Shown here: one piece after another, positions 1 to 11,087 of the stretch
How the letters are laid out: the number at the start of each line of letters is the position of its first letter
Position numbering within the stretch: position 1 is the first letter of the stretch
Source: Aspidapion aeneum
Taxonomy: Eukaryota; Arthropoda; Insecta; Coleoptera; Brentidae
Assembly: GCA_963576565.1 (NCBI GenBank)
Contig: OY755038.1
Location: forward strand, 181,900,452-181,964,451
Reading direction: 5' to 3'
Length of the DNA: 64,000 nucleotides
The notes under the pieces: generated by a model
What the model was told of the DNA's origin: nothing
The model's input: the letters and a program-made list of their open reading frames with translations, nothing else
The model's database searches: none
Translations under genes and position numbers: made by a program

Positions 1-822
1 TTTTACTCTTTCTCGCACATGGTTTTATACACTTCCATTGCTCTAACCCTGTCTTCCAAATATTTGGAAAAGCAGTATTGATTTTTAAAGGGACATGAAG
101 AGATGTGTTTCCTTGGTATTTGAGAAACATAGCATGAGTTTCTAAAACCCACTCCATCTTTCGCGCAGGAAAGCGCGCATGAGAAAAATGGTATGTGCCA
201 GAGTGAGAAGAGGAGATATAGCTTAGAGGTGTTAGAGTGAGAAGTATTGTATGGTTGCTATTTCTTCCTCCACGTCCTATTTCGTCACTTTACTTCCATT
301 TTTGGTGTTGTTAACATGGGAAAAGTTTTGGCATCGTTTTTAATTATGGCAAAGAGCCATGTTTTCTGACAAAACTTATTCTAAATTGTCGCGGGGTGTT
401 CCTTTTGATTTTGCTTCGTTTATATTTTGTTATTTGAAGTTAATTTACCTTACCTTCGCGACATAACTCCGATGGAGGTTTCAAAACGTGCAACACGCCA
501 TGTCTAAAATTCTGCTATCCACCTTTAAGCAGAAGATTCTTGCTGGAGTCCACCCTCAGAAAGGTAATTACACCATTTTTATTAGTTTCAGTAATATTTT
601 TCCAGTTTTCTTGTTATTTGGCTTGTTTTACACATAGAATTTGATTTCATAAATTTTCTAAGTGAGGCTTTTTGCCTTACAGGGTCCTTGTACCAGGCCA
701 CAAATCCATCTATTCATCAATGAAGCCACAACTCGTCCTAAATCTTCCTACTGATTGTCATGTTATTCCTTTGGCCATGGAGACCATACCGTTTGTAGGG
801 GAGTCCGGGGCAAATTGGTAAT
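1..822. other. Unassigned AT-rich sequence
   Basis: I recognise no gene or element here. A 34-codon split reading frame can be drawn with an ATG at 500, a GT donor at 564, an AG acceptor at 681-682 and a stop at 721-723. It is too short to support as a gene and is discussed as a weak finding. Confidence 0.5.
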
Positions 823-866
823 TTTTTATTTTATTTTATTTTATTTTATTTTATTTTATTTTATTT
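823..866 (-). repeat. (TTTTA)n simple repeat, 3' tail of the non-LTR element
   Basis: About nine TTTTA units lie directly next to the 3' side of the minus-strand reverse transcriptase relic. On the minus strand this reads (TAAAA)n. Several non-LTR clades end in short tandem tails rather than poly(A), so I read it as the tail of the insertion at 867-2490. Confidence 0.75.
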
Positions 867-2490
867 ACACCACTTAACAGGAGTTAACCCAATTACAAAG
901 TGGGGAAGAATACAGTGATTAACAATAACAGAAACTAAGGATAAAATGAAGTACAAAATAAAAGAAATTTACTACATCTACACTGAGTGAGCAGAAATAA
1001 AAATTATAAAAATCGTATATTTTTTAAAGTAGAGATACTGCAATTAAATATGTCACATCTGTCGCAAGTCTGATTGCACGTGTTACAAGCCCGAATTATT
1101 GGAGAATTTTTGCAAATATTGGTGCGCTGGTAAGGAAGATAAAACGGAACAGTAGTGCGTGCTGATGTTCTGGGTACTAAAAAATTAATCTTATGCAATA
1201 ATTCCTGGGAGTCGATTTTATTATGTATTAATTTGAAAATGAATTGCAACTCTGCCAACTTGCGCCGGTCCTCCAACGAAGATATACTGAACCTTTCACA
1301 AAGGACCTGGTTCGGAATACCAATTTCGGGATACACACCATCAAGCTTAAAAACAAGGTACTTCAGAAACTTACGTTGAATTTTTTCAATAGTATTAATG
1401 TGAGTATCATAATACGGAGACCATACTATGCATGAGTATTCTAATTTAGATCTGACATAAGCAAAATAGAGTAATTTTATACTAGAGATATTTTCTTGGT
1501 ACTGAGAATTACGTATTATGAACCCAAGCATTCGGTAGCTTTTCTTTACAACATCCTGGATGTGGGGAACAAATGATAGAGCACTATCGAATGTTACTCC
1601 GAGATCTTTAAATTCCAGACTCCTGGGTATTACGGTTGTATCAATGGAGTAATTGAATTGAATTACCTGTTTTCTAAGGGTGAAAGACACTACATTGCAT
1701 TTAGATGGATTGAGAGGGAGAGAGTTATCAAGACACCAAGTATATACCTTATTTAGAGCAGCTTGAAGTTTTTCACAATCAGCAATGTTATTTATTCTAC
1801 AGATAAGTTTTAAGTCATCAGCGTACAATAGGCAAATAACTTCTATGTCCTGAACTATGCTATTTATAAAAGCTATAAAGAAGAGAGGACCTAGTATAGA
1901 GCCTTGAGGAACTCCGGAAGTAGCCTTGATCGTAGAGGAGGTTTGTCCATAGCATTCTACATACTGAAGCCTTTCAGTTAAGTATGAATAAAGAAACTTA
2001 GATAAATCATCAGAGATGCCAAAGGTTACAAGTGTACGGAGAAGAATACTATGGTCTAGTCTGTCAAAGGCCTTAGAAAAATCGGTGTAAATAACATCAA
2101 TCTGAGCACCCGCATCCAAGGATTCAGCTATTAGGTGTGTAACAGTAATTAAATTGGTTGTGGTAGATTTGCGTTTCATGAAGCCGTGTTGACAGGAATC
2201 TATTTGACTGCTCAGGGGAAAGTAAAGCGATGTATGGAGAACGCGTTCAAAACATTTGGAAAAATTGTTTATTATGGTAATTGGCCGATAATTTACAATT
2301 CGATCTTTTTCTTGTTTTTTATGGACAGGTATAATTTTAGAATTTTTCCAAGTATCAGGAAATGTGCAGAATTTTAAAGATAAGTTAAAAAGAACAGTTA
2401 AGGGGTAAGCAAAGACGTATGCACAATCTTTCAGTAAAAATGCAGGACTTTTGTCGGGACCTTTTTGATTGTCGGCATAGACCTTGCAGT
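867..2490 (-). mobile_element. 5'-truncated non-LTR retrotransposon (jockey/CR1-like)
   Basis: The insertion has a reverse transcriptase reading frame, a ~140-bp 3' untranslated region (867-1003) and a (TAAAA)n tail. There is no endonuclease domain and no ORF1, so the copy is truncated at its 5' end, as is usual for target-primed reverse transcription. The homologous protein begins near 2480. The 5' junction is not sharp because a short unique stretch and then an (AT)n tract follow. No target-site duplication could be assigned. Confidence 0.8.
1004..2488 (-). pseudogene. Reverse transcriptase fragment of a non-LTR element
   Basis: The frame is open for about 490 codons with no frameshift seen. 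It starts in mid-protein at a GPDKSPAFLLK motif (near 2455) typical of jockey/CR1-type reverse transcriptases. NYRPI follows, then FSKAFDRLDH (near 2060-2090, first catalytic Asp), SGVPQGSILGP (near 1900) and YADD (near 1820, catalytic pair). The C-terminal part contains a CNxCNxxCDxCDIF cysteine cluster. The frame also runs upstream through the (AT)n tract as a long Tyr-Ile run, which is not protein. Full-length relatives carry an N-terminal apurinic-type endonuclease, which is absent here. The copy is therefore dead for autonomous movement even though its RT frame is intact. Confidence 0.85.
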
Positions 2491-2580
2491 GAAGAGTGTG
2501 CCTAGGCGGCTTTCCTGTTGGTTGGTGGAGACACGGTGTTCTTCCAGTAAAATCTACATGCAGTAAAGTCGATATTTTCC

Positions 2581-4106
<1,526 letters not shown>

Positions 4107-4534
4107 CAGTGTGTCCGTAAAGTGTAGAATCACGAATTTTTTTAAAAAGTTGCAAGCTTTTTAGAAAAAAGCTTGGATATCAAATAAAGATTTAAAATAC
4201 GAGTTAGAAGAGGCTATGGTTAATTATACAGGATGTTCCAGAAAAAGCTATGACATAAACTTATGTTTCTTTAAATAGGACACCCGGTATATTTTTTCAC
4301 ATTTGGCTTTGATAGGTCATTACAAATGTGGTATATTTTTGTTAAGGTATCTCCATACCTAAACACTTAATAAAAGACATTTGTATTAAATAAGTTTTTT
4401 TTAGCACCCTGATTGGTCAAATAGAGATAAAAGTAATCATGAAGTACTTCATTTATTTAATAACAAACATGTCATCCAATCAACGGTCTCTAAATCAGCA
4501 ATAATGGGTGATTCCAGACTTTACGGACCCACTG
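4107..4534. mobile_element. TA-flanked MITE with ~25-bp terminal inverted repeats (mariner-like)
   Basis: The left end reads CAGTGTGTCCGTAAAGTGTA and the right end, read inward on the minus strand, CAGTGGGTCCGTAAAGTCTG. Both are followed by GAATCA and flanked outside by TA. CAGTG ends with a TA duplication fit Tc1/mariner-type non-autonomous elements. The interior has no coding capacity. A shorter repeat-like stretch near 4228-4294 (ACAGGATGTTCC ... GGACACCCGGTAT) may be nested inside. Confidence 0.75.
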
Positions 4535-6146
4535 TACATAAGAATCTATTATATAAATAAACCACTGTCCACTCGTTATCAAAGTAATTTGACCTGTACC
4601 TATACCTATAGCATATAGGTTTATGTGAATGCATGTGTGTGTGTGTATGTGTCTGTAAAAAATAATAAAGTTTTATTTCTTTATTTATAGTATATGTAAA
4701 GAGTTTGTTTTTGACAGGAAAAGTTTAGTATTATAATTAAAATTATTAGTTTAAAAATTAAGTAATAAACAGTAGTTACTTAGTCAATGTTCTTAAAGTT
4801 TTTAAAATTTTAATAAGCTATTTTTAGTTACTTATATTTTTTTTGTATTCTATCTTTTGTTTGTAGGTAAAAGCACTACAGGATTAAATTTTTCGCTTTC
4901 AGCACTAATAAAAGAAGTAAAAAATTTATTATAAAAATGTTAGAATTTCTGTATTTACATTTAAAATGTGTGGAATAAATCTTGAAACTTGAATCATATA
5001 TAAGAAATTTGATGAAGAATATAAAAAGTTACGGTTTGTGAGATAAACGCAGAAAATCGTCGTGAGGTTTAGTTTGGTGAGGAGGTTAATCCTAGGGTAG
5101 AGGGGGTTTCCTTAAGGACACCTATCTAAAATGCAAGCTTTATAGGAAGCAAAGCCTGACATCGATTTTCTATTTTTTGGTTATTATTTTTGACATGTTT
5201 TCCTCGGTTTTGCACCTTAGGTTTCCTACTAGGAGTTCACAACCAAAATGTCAAATCCTTATAAATTTGTTCATCTAGTCGTAATTTTTACGCTTAATTT
5301 GCTTCGACTATAAAATACGATGTCCAAAAAAATTGTTATAAATAAAAGAAAATTGAAGCCAACATTTACCGTGGTGTAGGTATGAAGGGCAGCAATTTAT
5401 AAGTAATTCTTTTTGTGGTGGCAAAGAACTTTTTATAGATATGTGTGTCAATTTAAAAACTTTTAAAAACGCCTCGGATTTTAAAAAATTTTTATTAAGA
5501 AAATCCGGTTTTTAATAATGATAAATCTTTGCCTAACTTACTTAGCCAATTTTAAATTAAAAAAATGAGTCAACAAACATGTTAAAAAGATACTTTACTA
5601 TTTCCAGTTTTTTACTTAAAAATACCTCCGTAAGTTTGAACCAAAACGGATTTAGCAAAAAAAACAAATGTCATATTACTAGGGTTTTATTCGATTTTGA
5701 AAGAATAAGGATGCGACTTTTTTACTTAATTTGCGCCAACATAGCCAATTCTTAAAACACTTGACTAATTTAAAATATTTATAATGCCAGGAAAAAGAAT
5801 TAAAATAGCTTTTTAACGTTAAATTAATCGGACAAAAATGCGCGTTTTTAGTGTTTTTAACCTGGTCAGGCTAGCATAAACAAAAAAATCACTTTGATTT
5901 AATTTGCGATGTTTTGTCACGCGCTATTTAGCTTTTTCCTTCAATAAGAAGAACCACTATAGCAGCTACGTCCCTGGCCGTAACTTATATTCAATGTCTT
6001 TGGAGGAATTCAGCTATTTCAAGAGAAGAAAAAACTTACTCCTACTAAGCTTTGCTTTTAAAGCGACAAAACAATAGTGAACATCGCAGCAAAGTAAGTT
6101 GTTTTGAAAATAGATTTTTTTTTGGAAAAAAAAATGAACCGAAACT
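4535..6146. other. AT-rich sequence with a (GT)n patch
   Basis: A short interrupted GT run lies near 4633-4655 and a half copy of an inverted-repeat element lies at 5104-5225 (separate entry). I see no gene. Confidence 0.5.
5104..5225 (+). repeat. Solo arm of the inverted-repeat element seen complete at 22171-22553
   Basis: The sequence from GGACACC through GCAAGCTTTATAGGAAGC to TTTTGACATGTTTTCCTCGG matches the arms of the element at 22.2-22.6 kb. Only one arm is present, so this is a truncated copy or recombination remnant. Confidence 0.65.
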
Positions 6147-6560
6147 GCGTTATTTGGGTGTGTTTAAAGCTATCTGAGCAATATCGTTGTGACGTCTGTC
6201 TTCGTGTATCTCTGTCCGTAACACGATAGCTCCTAAACCGCTGAACCCATTTTCATGAAATGTTTAGGTGAAATAGTGTTTGACATTGTAACGAGCTGAA
6301 TAGATTTTGGTCCAAATCCACTAATGCTTGATAGTTTTTTGACAATTAATTTTTTTTTAAATGCGAACTTTTTAACGGAGCATCTTAATAATATGCGGCT
6401 TTGGAAATATAATGGAGCACTTTTATCTTAATAATTTGTGTAATACCTTGAAACTTCATAAAAGCTTTCGTTTCTGAGATATGTACAAAAAAACTGAAAA
6501 CGGGAAGTGTTCTAATAGGCTAGCTAGAAAGGTATCAGATCCGTCATGGATCCGTTTATT
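6147..6560 (+). repeat. Interspersed repeat family R1, copy 1
   Basis: It begins with GCGTTATTTGGGTGTGTTT and carries CGTAACACGATAGCTCCTAA, a conserved ATTTTGGTCCAAATCCA block, and ends near TATCAGATCCGTCATGGATC. Two further copies lie at 29876-30320 (+) and 55990-56440 (-). It has no coding capacity. The family type (SINE, MITE or TE fragment) is undetermined. Confidence 0.75.
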
Positions 6561-7264
6561 TTATTTCAGAAAATTGCATTTAAATACAGTAAATTTTTAT
6601 GTTTCCGTGGCATTTTTCAGGGGATAATGTAAAGTTGCATAATATTTTTCATATTATCTTTTGAACTATAGGTTGTTTTTGAGTTATATTGGTTTTAAAT
6701 TCCTGTTGGAGTGCACTAATAATACGAGTTGAACCAGGATTACGTATAAGTAATCCTGGGCCAACTCGGAAATTATTAGTATACTTAAATAGGAATTTAA
6801 TACTTTGGTACAAATTTAAATAACCTAAAACGAACTCAGAGAAAATCGTTTTGAAAAAATATGTAACTACATATAAACTAAAGAAAGTTGCTGTCAAGAT
6901 TTGGCAATTTTGCAAAGCAGGATAATAGGAAACTATGCAAATTTTTCATTACATTAACCTCTCACAAGGTGCAGGAAAATATTAATAATAAGCTGTATAT
7001 ACAGGGTGATGCATTTGCAATATAGCGAATAAAAATGATAAATTTATTACTACTCTTGGAAATTAAATGATAAAGAATGTAATTTACAAATTCTGACATC
7101 ACGTGACATTTGAGCCTTTTGGTTGCTGGTGGTTATTACTAGATTTATAATATGCGCGTTGGGCTGTGGCGTGGGCAAACACAATATCCTGAATATGTTT
7201 TCTTCTGTTTTAAACGGCTTAACTAACTATTAGAACTCCTTTTTTATTCAATTTACTTTCACGG
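6561..7264. other. AT-rich sequence, no gene recognised
   Basis: An 88-codon minus-strand frame at 6649-6915 has no recognisable motif. A lone ACAGGGTGATGCA string at 7003 resembles a transposon terminus but has no partner. Confidence 0.45.
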
Positions 7265-7716
7265 TGTGCAAGCTGTGCTTGACAATTACACTTGCTTAAC
7301 TCGGCTTGGTTAAGCAGCGGGACTAAAGTAAAAGTTTACTGCCAGGGAGCAGCCTCACTCCCTGCAATGACCAAGAAGGCTTATGGTACAGTAAACTAAG
7401 TAGGTATAGTGAGAACAACTATCAAATGTTGAATCTGCTTTATTGAAATGAATCCTCTCATTTTATATTCAAAAATTGTTATGGTTCGTGATAAATTGTA
7501 AAATATAAAATTCCATATAATGTGTTGTTTTATAAACTAAATAATTTATATAATTTAAATAGGTAAACTTGAGAAGGTTAGTTTATGTTATTAAAACCTA
7601 ATTTCTCAAGATCACCTATGTTTAAATAATAACTAAAACTAATGATTAAAATAATTTAAATTTGGATTTACTTAAAATATTAAAAAAAGAAATCTGTTTA
7701 ATTTTACAATTAAACA
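7265..7716 (-). repeat. 3' LTR of BEL/Pao element 1
   Basis: Direct repeat of 16165-16616, 452 bp, TG...CA termini (TGTGCAAG ... TTAAACA). It matches the other LTR except for one base noticed (C at 7416, A at 16316). Confidence 0.93.
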
Positions 7717-7731
7717 TTTTCCGGTCTCTCC
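7717..7731 (-). promoter_or_regulatory. Polypurine tract of BEL/Pao element 1
   Basis: On the minus strand the 15 bases immediately before the 3' LTR read GGAGAGACCGGAAAA, purine-rich apart from one CC. This is the position where the plus-strand primer of LTR elements lies. Confidence 0.6.
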
Positions 7732-7772
7732 AGAATGGATGATCGGAGGGACCTCAGTTCAAATTCGTCTTC

Positions 7773-10700
7773 TTATGTTGTCCTTTGGTTTCGTCTTTTT
7801 TGACGGTATGTTGAAATTGCTCGAGTCATTTTCCAACCAGCTATAATAATGCTGACGATAACCAGGGTGGTGATGCCGCTAATGGCTGAAGAATGGTATT
7901 GGATCTTTCGCCATATTATGTTGTGAAGATTTTCTTTTAAGTTCTCTTCGTCCTTAATTAACTTTCCAAAGCCTTCTGTCAGGCGAAAAACAGACTCTGT
8001 GGGTATGTTTTCTCGGGCTTCTATGTCGAACGTGCTGTTAAGTACTATTGGGACTGTCTTGGAGTAACTACCTAAGACCGTAATTGTACTAGTTCTTATA
8101 GGTGTCAAGATGTTTTGCTTCGTCTCGATTATACACTCTTGTGATATTTGAATTATCCCTGTTGTATTTAGTGCAACATCTTCCCGCGCACCGTTGCATA
8201 TCACGGCTACTTTAGTTGCCGAGTCTGCGATAAACATCCAGGTATTTGGCGTGCACAGTTGTTTCCATTGAACGTCTTTGATTTTATGTTTTTGGATAGT
8301 GCAATATCTTGGTTTTGGGCGTTCATATATTTCGTCGATTATGCATGATGGGTTGGTTTGAATATTTCTTACTGAAGATGGAGCACATATGAAATGATGA
8401 ATATCGGATTTTATACACTGTTTTAGCTCACTTTTATCAAGCTGAAAGTATGTCTGTGTATTGTAATCTATAGCTGTATACTCATCCGTAATATCGAGAG
8501 TCCAGTAGGATCCATTTTTTACTTTTAGTGGAATCGGTGTTGCTTTTATTAATATGAAATCGGTAATCTCTGTTATGGGAAAATATCCATATATAATTAG
8601 ATGAGTATCGTTAGCTGTTATTCTGGTAGGCAGACTTGATAATGACATGATCTGCAGGTTGTTGGGAAATTTCTGATTTGATTCTTTAATAATAGCGTGG
8701 ATATAAACTGAAGAAATTATATCGTAAACTGATCCTCTGTTAAAATATATATTTAGTAATTTTTCGTAGTATTCGTTAGTTTCAGTAATGAAGTTAGTTG
8801 CTACTTGATATGCACTTAATAGGTGAATATTTAATGCATTTGTATCTACTTGTTTGTACCAGCTTTGCATTTTATTTATTGCTTCGATTCCTTGGTTTAG
8901 TCGTTTCTGGAAATGTTGTAGTTTGGTTGAAATCCTGGTTTCTGTTTCATTAAACTTTGTAATTGTGGAAATCATGAATTTGGTTTGATGATTAGATGCT
9001 CTAATTAGTTCTTCTTGATTTTTATGTAATTCATCAATTTCTTGATACACTTCATCGTTTACGCCAAAGACTGCAGTTAAAAAATTGCCAAAAATTCCTC
9101 TTTTGATTCTAGGATGAATATCGTTGAGTGTCGTAAACATCCATTTGGTATGGGCTTCCAGTTCTTCTAAGTGATGGATTAAGGATGTACATTTGACCTC
9201 ATTCGTAAGTTCCTTTGATTTATTACAAAGTCTTTTAAATTGGTCAACAACGTTGGATATATTTTTGATATCTGTTCTGCTTCTAATTTTTGGATGAGTT
9301 ATTTCTATTCTAAATACTCCTCTATCAATTCTGGCGGATCCCAGATGTTCTACATAAATGCCTTGTTGAGGATATTTGATTTTAACTTTTGTTTCTGCTG
9401 TTACGGCGGAGACAATAAATACGGCTGCAATGAAGTATAGCAGGCTTGATTTTGATGTTTTCTTTGTATTATTTTCTTGTCTGCTTGAGTGAATTTTTTC
9501 TGTTGCTGTGTGGCTATAAATTTTCGTAGATGTTTCTTGGTTTGTTTCCTCTATTGGCAAAGGAATTAGTTTGTGGATTGGCCTTTTTTGTGTGGTGCCT
9601 CCTGCTCTTTTTATCGTTACAACTCGAACAGCACCATCTTGACCTGGATGGGTCTCTGTTATTTTCGCTAAGGGCCATTGATTAGGATTGATATTCTCTT
9701 CTTTAACAAGAACCATGGTGCCTCTTTTTAAATTTTCGGTTTCGCTTGTCCATTTGTATCTTTGCTGAAGTCTTGCCAAGTATTCAGTGCACCATGCATT
9801 CCAGAAGTTATTTTTCATTTTCTGAACTAGCCTCCATCGTTGTGACAAGCTATAGGTCTCTATAGAATTAAGGTCTGGAGGGGCCAGTAATTGCCTTCCT
9901 GTCAGAAAGTGCCCAGGAGTTAATATATTCAGGTCGTCTGGATCTTCTGTTAGAGGGCAAAGTGGTCGTGAGTTTAAACAAGCTTCGATCTGGTGTAATA
10001 AGGTTGTTAATTCTTCATAAGTCAACGTTGTTTCACCAATGATTCTTTTGAGGTGATGCTTCATTGATTTAACTCCCGCTTCCCATATGCCTCCAAAGTG
10101 TGGGGCAGCGGGTGGGATGAAATGCCATTGTGTGCCTTGGTTTACAATAGCGTTTTGCAATATTGGTTCTTGGATTGTTTTTCTAACCTCATCTTCAAAT
10201 TGCTTAGAGGCCCCTACAAAGGTGGTTCCATTGTCGCTGTACATATGCGTGCAATGGCCTCTTCTGGCGGTAAATCTTCGAAATGCTGCTAAAAAAGCCT
10301 CTGTGCTCATATCACTGACTAGTTCTAAGTGGGTTGCCTTGGTAGCTAGGCAGACAAATACCGATATGTATCCTTTGTAGGATTTGTGTCCTCTTCCTTT
10401 GGTTGCTCTGACTTGAATAGGTCCAGCGTAATCTACTCCTGAATTGGTAAATGGTGGTGTTGGATTTACTCTTGATTTTGGAAGTTGTCCCATTAACTGT
10501 TCGGCGGTTTTGGCCTTGTGTCGTACACAAATAATGCAATTCTTTAAAAGGGTCTTGACAGCTCTTTTGCCATTTATTATCCAGAATTGGTTTCTAGTGT
10601 ATGATAAAGTTGCTTGGTTGCCGCCATGAAGGGTTTTCTTGTGGGCGTCTCTTATAATTAGTTTAGACAGGTAGCTGTGGTATGGAAGAATCACTGGGTG

Positions 10701-11087
10701 TTTCTGTTCGTATGATAGGCTGGAGTTTTCTAGTCTTCCTCCAACTCGAATGAGGCCGTGGCTATCTAGGTATGGATTTAGGCTTTTGAGCTTGCTAGTT
10801 TTTTCAATTGTATTGTTTTTCTGCAAGGAATTGTATTCTTCTGCAAATTCTTGGTTTTGTACAATTTTGATGATTCTGAAGAAGGTCTCCTGAATTTCTT
10901 CGACGGAGAGGATAATATTTTCTTGTCGTTTGATGAATCTCCTGCAATAGGATAGTACTCGAAGCATTCGTGTGACGTCTGAGAAACGTTCCCATATATT
11001 ACTTTTTATTGTTATTTCAGCTTTGTTGCACAAAATTTTGATTTCTTCTCGGACTTTGGGAATATTTTGTGTAATAGGGAGTTCGTC
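7773..11087 (-). CDS. BEL/Pao pol C-terminal part: integrase, DUF5641 region and F-like envelope
   Basis: An open frame of about 1100 codons in the same frame as the upstream gag-pol and separated from it only by a TAA at 11088-11090. In order it holds an H2C2 zinc-binding segment (10540-10640); integrase core with VDYAGPI, SDNGTTF and GIWEAGVKS carrying the D,D,E residues (about 10430, 10235, 10080); and a DUF5641-type C-terminal domain (about 9560-9900). A hydrophobic segment at 9395-9445 could be a signal or membrane sequence. Next comes a basic RIKR|GIFG site near 9100 like a furin cleavage and fusion-peptide junction, a long helical region, and a C-terminal membrane helix (7820-7865) with a short basic tail. 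This layout matches the baculovirus F-like envelope family known from Drosophila roo and errantiviruses. Env usually needs its own spliced message; no splice site was assigned. Confidence 0.85.
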   Translation of the reverse strand, partial: DELPITQNIPKVREEIKILCNKAEITIKSNIWERFSDVTRMLRVLSYCRRFIKRQENIILSVEEIQETFFRIIKIVQNQEFAEEYNSLQKNNTIEKTSKLKSLNPYLDSHGLIRVGGRLENSSLSYEQKHPVILPYHSYLSKLIIRDAHKKTLHGGNQATLSYTRNQFWIINGKRAVKTLLKNCIICVRHKAKTAEQLMGQLPKSRVNPTPPFTNSGVDYAGPIQVRATKGRGHKSYKGYISVFVCLATKATHLELVSDMSTEAFLAAFRRFTARRGHCTHMYSDNGTTFVGASKQFEDEVRKTIQEPILQNAIVNQGTQWHFIPPAAPHFGGIWEAGVKSMKHHLKRIIGETTLTYEELTTLLHQIEACLNSRPLCPLTEDPDDLNILTPGHFLTGRQLLAPPDLNSIETYSLSQRWRLVQKMKNNFWNAWCTEYLARLQQRYKWTSETENLKRGTMVLVKEENINPNQWPLAKITETHPGQDGAVRVVTIKRAGGTTQKRPIHKLIPLPIEETNQETSTKIYSHTATEKIHSSRQENNTKKTSKSSLLYFIAAVFIVSAVTAETKVKIKYPQQGIYVEHLGSARIDRGVFRIEITHPKIRSRTDIKNISNVVDQFKRLCNKSKELTNEVKCTSLIHHLEELEAHTKWMFTTLNDIHPRIKRGIFGNFLTAVFGVNDEVYQEIDELHKNQEELIRASNHQTKFMISTITKFNETETRISTKLQHFQKRLNQGIEAINKMQSWYKQVDTNALNIHLLSAYQVATNFITETNEYYEKLLNIYFNRGSVYDIISSVYIHAIIKESNQKFPNNLQIMSLSSLPTRITANDTHLIIYGYFPITEITDFILIKATPIPLKVKNGSYWTLDITDEYTAIDYNTQTYFQLDKSELKQCIKSDIHHFICAPSSVRNIQTNPSCIIDEIYERPKPRYCTIQKHKIKDVQWKQLCTPNTWMFIADSATKVAVICNGAREDVALNTTGIIQISQECIIETKQNILTPIRTSTITVLGSYSKTVPIVLNSTFDIEARENIPTESVFRLTEGFGKLIKDEENLKENLHNIIWRKIQYHSSAISGITTLVIVSIIIAGWKMTRAISTYRQKRRNQRTT

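Noticed and set aside
9240..10629. Plus-strand frames of 60-100 codons opposite the integrase-env region
   Set aside because: Antisense shadows of the minus-strand polyprotein with no motifs of their own.
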